From positions 1-26,873 of the IMG/VR virus record IMGVR_UViG_3300042555_003141: a stretch of DNA of 26,873 nucleotides; one strand, 5' to 3'. The notes beneath the pieces were generated by a model. It was not told the origin of the DNA. It did not search any database and saw nothing but the letters and a program-made list of their open reading frames with translations. How positions within the stretch are numbered: position 1 is the stretch's first letter; each line of letters opens with the position of its first letter. Positions 24,301-26,873 of the stretch are shown here, in pieces. The translations under genes and the position numbers were made by a program. The DNA comes from a virus.

Positions 24301-25520
24301 AGAATATTTCTGATAATGTTGTTGGATGGTTGGCAGACTACTCAACAAACTTTGGCATCAGCACAAGAAGAATTGCTAAGGCTGCAAAGAGACTTTGTGA
24401 AGAATTTGAAGTTGCAGAAAAATTAGTTGCAAAAGCTGTAATTGCTTCTGAAAGAACAGCTGGTATGACTGTTACCCAAAGCAAGTCAGATTGCATCAGA
24501 TTTATCTGTAGATCTGAAGACTTAGATGGTATGCAACCTAGTGACAGCAACTTTGATGATTCATTCAAGCAAAAAGCAATTGAAGTTCTTCAAGGACATG
24601 GCTTCCAAGTAGATCCAGGTACTTTCTCTTTCACTGACTTAATTGTATCAGAAAATGGTGATGTAACTGCAACAGTATCAACATCATCTTCAAAGACTTT
24701 CAAGACAGATGAAGCAGATGGCGAAATGAATGCCGAAATTACAGAAGAAATGCCTGTAATTATGACCGAAGGTGCTAGACTTGCTAGAAAGAATCGTAGA
24801 GACTCTATTCTATCAAAATATGCACAAGTTGCCCCAGGTATGGGTGCTCCTGCTCCAGCCGGTCCTGCTGCAGGTCCTGTTGATCCAGGTATGGGTGCTG
24901 GCGCTCCTGGTGGTGGTGATTTAGGAATTTCTTCATTGACTGGTGGAACAGATATGAACGCATCTGAAGATATGGATGCTATTGCTGAGCCAGGTGAAAA
25001 GAAACCATGGGGAAGCGTTTGTCCTGTTTGTGGAGCAGACGATGTAAACATTTCTGAATCAAATGCAGACTGTCAAAGCTGTGGAACAACTTACAAAATT
25101 CTTCAACAAATTGAATTAATTTCAATGGGAGATAAGGGTAAGTCATCAATGGAAGAAGAACCTATGGGATTAGGCCCAGATATGGGTCTTGGAGCTGCTA
25201 CTGCTCCAACTGAAACTCCTACACCTTCTCCAGCAGCTCCAGGCATGGGTCCTGTAGCATCTGAAATCAAAACTATGGTCAGATTATCTGCCACAGTTGA
25301 TTCTGATATATACCTCAAAACTGCACTACCAAACTTTGATAAGACTGCAGTTTCTATGCTTCCTATTGGTATGGTTTGCCCATCATGTGGAAATAGAGAA
25401 GCTCATAAGGTAAAGAATAATACATTCTGTTATAAGTGTGGAAATTACTCTAGAACTAGTGTACATGCATCCAGAAAAGATCCATCAAAGCTTGATGTTT
25501 CTATCACATGGATTGATTAA
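21384..25520 (+). CDS. Prohead maturation protease fused to a long helical region and zinc ribbons
   Basis: The protein has 1378 residues and a good Shine-Dalgarno. Residues about 75-250 form a prohead serine protease: DVVNANGDLFSKEELLKE, H126 in YTNHKND, S177 in HDVSMGASVE, and FIELSCVGDGAFE as the third conserved block. A zinc module C187/C190/C201/H203 (CSVCGN, YCEHLKK) is inserted after the catalytic Ser. Residues about 255-1190 are mostly helical and Ala/Glu/Lys-rich, with scaffold-like composition and a Gln/Pro linker (about 405-430). A PGMGA-type linker follows (two near-identical copies at 24834-24899), then two zinc ribbons: C1213/C1216/C1230/C1233 and C1332/C1335/C1349/C1352. Protease-scaffold fusions are known in tailed phages, but 1378 residues is very long. 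It probably cleaves head proteins, and itself, during capsid maturation. Confidence 0.85.
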   Translation: MYKVAKGGAITINSFLNENDRNIARDYIIKTASSNMREAAKIGLQSLYADPKEVLEKYKDFDIVREMQARKGAKLLWVRARAIDADVVNANGDLFSKEELLKETEIKGKKIPAYKTFEGVPIYTNHKNDDIEQAKGMVVYAEWDEKEDCVYCTFFVDEEAYPDIARNIRTGVIHDVSMGASVEWGVCSVCGNKAYTERDYCEHLKKYKGKIYPESGKKAYEKNYGVKFIELSCVGDGAFESCEIQEIYDVDDVLDAATNLEKKANEISSNIVLALQGAPHDNISRPEYENCLRVANATAKTAVRLAQQAGTLVGGPLLAGQGANQNSTVAAVLGALGIDPRSGLNILDLINLSLNFLEVAVMNMFARKDNVDLGHVGKVTKSMAELQSTMQDMIDDGVDVGSGQRPQQINQPQNLQQGQAPQASPMNANVGLANYAPTESVGKVMDLTYSEDQDSQVGGGVALASSSHNLVWASRDGKREVFASTQSSSSSNKILNLSQSILNLKNNLSDNSEIQKSIDNVIRVANERSKNIKTNTPFVAGSRNQMDHFAKIASEQRKKLAAAVTIDFKVEDNAGNRVVLSTDGSITGYTNGKRTAWEPILNENQIGLMENGQGTRVAADLLKDYSQFVKTALLDVKERLDERERQLDEVRSGESYDNLVDGVKSKNTGVINQVRELTLKSKQTGASQDAVKEILLGDAGLYGRRVKDEEVCKSLTELVDEVTHGVPTEVLEKQLACCRTEGSASAHEIMAATINALGKAVISSLETPKTIVRVAQTLAEEPMLPEMIGTAAAGTDMEADKAEKVDFFGGNAEPENSVSAILKQLGAAVTSEVTAQDLADALSVAVEEGEMTKEGVSRIAELLMGQASVPEEGLDVETAPSKNEELKSALMSAVDADADLISKDDLKSAISAMAMSSKETGTTPDEVVDSVEAMPEKQLMAAIDRAKTATATDGRLRARARREFWGVKTASTKNISDNVVGWLADYSTNFGISTRRIAKAAKRLCEEFEVAEKLVAKAVIASERTAGMTVTQSKSDCIRFICRSEDLDGMQPSDSNFDDSFKQKAIEVLQGHGFQVDPGTFSFTDLIVSENGDVTATVSTSSSKTFKTDEADGEMNAEITEEMPVIMTEGARLARKNRRDSILSKYAQVAPGMGAPAPAGPAAGPVDPGMGAGAPGGGDLGISSLTGGTDMNASEDMDAIAEPGEKKPWGSVCPVCGADDVNISESNADCQSCGTTYKILQQIELISMGDKGKSSMEEEPMGLGPDMGLGAATAPTETPTPSPAAPGMGPVASEIKTMVRLSATVDSDIYLKTALPNFDKTAVSMLPIGMVCPSCGNREAHKVKNNTFCYKCGNYSRTSVHASRKDPSKLDVSITWID

Positions 25521-25524
25521 TCAT

Positions 25525-25565
25525 AAAGAAAATAGTGAGAGATTTGCTCTCTCACTATTTTCTTT
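25525..25565 (+). terminator. Strong bidirectional hairpin terminator
   Basis: Arms at 25525-25541 and 25549-25565 are perfectly complementary over 17 bp (GAAAATAGTGAGAG against CTCTCACTATTTTC at the core) with a 7-nt loop. The 3' arm ends in TTTTCTTT, so it can terminate on the + strand, and the A-rich 5' arm would serve the minus strand. It closes the protease gene. The rest of the gap to 25675 is AT-rich, with a Shine-Dalgarno-like AAGGGA near its end. Confidence 0.85.
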
Positions 25566-25675
25566 AAAAAAGGTGTAAAAACAAGTTATCTAGAAGTTTA
25601 AAAAAAGTTTATAAATAACTAATTTATAGATTCTTTGATAAAAGATTTTATTTTATTAAGGGAAGCAGCATAAAA

Positions 25676-26873
25676 ATGAATAAAAATTCGAATAGAGCCA
25701 ATCAGGAGAGATTTGCAGCAATGAGATTAGCTGAAATCAATGCAACTGATAAGGAAGATTTAAAAAATTGCGCTTCTGATATGGAAAAAACAGCTTCACT
25801 TGAAAAAGATGAGGCAATTGTTGTAGCCCATGCTATCAGAGCAAAATATCTTCCAAATATTGCAAAGCAAGCTGGTATTGTTGTTTCAAGTTTGGACCTT
25901 GATGAGGGCAAAGAGACTGTTGACTTCGCAAACGATGAATCTGAAGATGATGAAGATGATATGGAATTTCATCACTTTGAGAGTGATGAAGATTCAGAAG
26001 ATGTAGATGATGATGACATGTCTGATGAAGATATGGACGACGAAGACGAAGTAGAAGATAGTGATGATGTCGCCACTTTTGAGATTGAAGTTCCCGCTGA
26101 TATGGTTGACCAAGCACAAAAAGCTGTGCAAGAGGCGCTAGATAATCTTCTTGGCGGAGATGATGATTCTGACGAAGATGATGATGAAGATATCACTCAT
26201 TTTAATGATGATGAAGATGATATGGATTCAGAACATGAGTCAGATGATGACGAAGACAATGAAAAACAATTTATGAAAACAAGCAAAGAGGTTAGATCAA
26301 TGACTAAACAAGCATTGGCTGAGCGCAAGGCACAGAGAGAAGCTCTTTTAAGAAGAGCTGAAAGAGAAGAAATTCTCAAGAAGATTGCTTCAGAAGAAGA
26401 AACTTATCCAGCGTCAGCCTCATTTAAGTATAACGAAGATATGGTTGACATGGATGGTGAAGTTGAATATCCAAGCATGACAATGCAAGGTAGTGAAGGC
26501 AACTCACTTAAGGAACAAAATCCAACTTGGGCTGAACAAAAGGTTCCTACAATGAATCCAGGTTCATTGCAATTCCCTTCAGTCACAAAGCCTGGAAAGT
26601 TTGAAGGTTCTGGAGATGGTTCATTAGAGTACACAGTTGATTGGGACAATTTAGAAAATCCTTCTGCAGGATTAGAAGATGTAGAGCATCCACAAATCCC
26701 AACACAAATGCCTTCAATGCCACACAAGACCACCAGATCAGTTGCAGCATCCAGAGATGAAGAAGCAAAGCATGATTGTGAATGCACTTCTTGTGGTGCA
26801 TCGATGAGACTGTCTGAAGCAGAAATGAATGATGAAGCAACTCGTTGTGCAAATAAGGGTTGCCCATCAAACG
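25676..26873 (+). CDS. Highly acidic virion-module protein with Cys cluster, 3' truncated by window edge
   Basis: The frame is open from the ATG at 25676 to the end of the window, 399 visible residues, behind an AAGGGA ribosome site. The N-terminal 80 residues are helical with MEKTASLEKDE. Residues about 85-200 are extremely acidic, runs of Asp/Glu broken by a short helical block (EIEVPADMVDQAQKAVQEAL). A basic helix follows (ALAERKAQREALLRRAEREE), then LKKIASEEETYP, a polar proline-rich stretch, and a Cys cluster at the edge: C368, C370, C373, C391, C396 (CECTSC, CANKGC). Acidic segments bounded by possible cleavage motifs next to a protease gene suggest a scaffold or a precursor head protein. 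It may also be the front of a longer capsid fusion. No family is recognised. Confidence 0.72.
   Translation, partial: MNKNSNRANQERFAAMRLAEINATDKEDLKNCASDMEKTASLEKDEAIVVAHAIRAKYLPNIAKQAGIVVSSLDLDEGKETVDFANDESEDDEDDMEFHHFESDEDSEDVDDDDMSDEDMDDEDEVEDSDDVATFEIEVPADMVDQAQKAVQEALDNLLGGDDDSDEDDDEDITHFNDDEDDMDSEHESDDDEDNEKQFMKTSKEVRSMTKQALAERKAQREALLRRAEREEILKKIASEEETYPASASFKYNEDMVDMDGEVEYPSMTMQGSEGNSLKEQNPTWAEQKVPTMNPGSLQFPSVTKPGKFEGSGDGSLEYTVDWDNLENPSAGLEDVEHPQIPTQMPSMPHKTTRSVAASRDEEAKHDCECTSCGASMRLSEAEMNDEATRCANKGCPSN

Noticed and set aside
21681-25318. Minus-strand reading frames opposite the protease gene
   Set aside because: They have no ribosome sites, lie wholly within a strongly coding + frame and show low-complexity mirror composition.
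25702-26870. Minus-strand reading frames opposite the acidic protein
   Set aside because: Their Ser- and His-rich composition is the reverse reading of GAT/GAA repeats. The + frame is open throughout with a ribosome site.
1-26873. tRNA genes, CRISPR arrays, insertion sequences, attachment sites
   Set aside because: No cloverleaf-like sequence, regularly spaced repeats, transposase motifs or integrase/att structure were found by eye.

Overview
The window is about 26.9 kb of AT-rich DNA. It is densely packed and almost entirely on the + strand, with short or overlapping gene junctions. The content is that of a large tailed bacteriophage (Caudoviricetes) or a prophage-like equivalent. It has a large terminase, a portal protein, a prohead protease and a long run of unknown virion-module genes, together with its own replication-clamp genes and sigma factors. 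There are no tRNA, rRNA, CRISPR or insertion-sequence signatures. The host cannot be named from the sequence. Bacterial-type sigma factors and a bacterial-type sliding clamp and clamp-loader subunit point to a bacterial host.

Region 1 (1-4800) is a regulatory, metabolic and replication block. It starts with a SigH-like sigma factor cut off by the left edge, then an unknown protein, a short archaeal-length adenylosuccinate synthetase (PurA), a DnaN-like sliding clamp, a HolA-like clamp-loader delta subunit and a second, ECF-like sigma factor. Most of these are translationally coupled. Region 2 (4788-7499) is the only minus-strand gene, a 903-residue protein with an HEVAH metallopeptidase motif that converges on the sigma gene. 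A gap of about 180 bases (7500-7675) separates it from the next + strand genes.

Region 3 (7676-26873) is the packaging and capsid module. In order it holds an unknown protein, a terminator, a probable small terminase, the large terminase, then proteins of unknown role (including a DUF192 domain). These are followed by the portal, a 1378-residue prohead-protease fusion and an acidic protein that runs off the right edge. The major capsid gene is presumably further right. Four strong hairpins punctuate this module.

The most unusual points are these. (i) The portal carries a C-terminal Vsr/DUF559-like PD-(D/E)XK endonuclease domain. (ii) The DUF192 domain begins in frame immediately after the TGA stop of the previous gene and has no possible start codon for its first 25 residues, which suggests stop readthrough or a recent mutation. 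(iii) TATAAT-like boxes without a -35 lie 6-7 nt before the start codons of several genes that lack a Shine-Dalgarno sequence; this looks like a phage promoter class giving leaderless mRNAs, possibly served by the phage's own sigma factors. (iv) Cys/His zinc-site clusters recur in at least seven packaging/capsid proteins. (v) A short K/R-T/V/I-A-(S) motif recurs across the same proteins. All functions are read from sequence motifs by eye; no database search was run.
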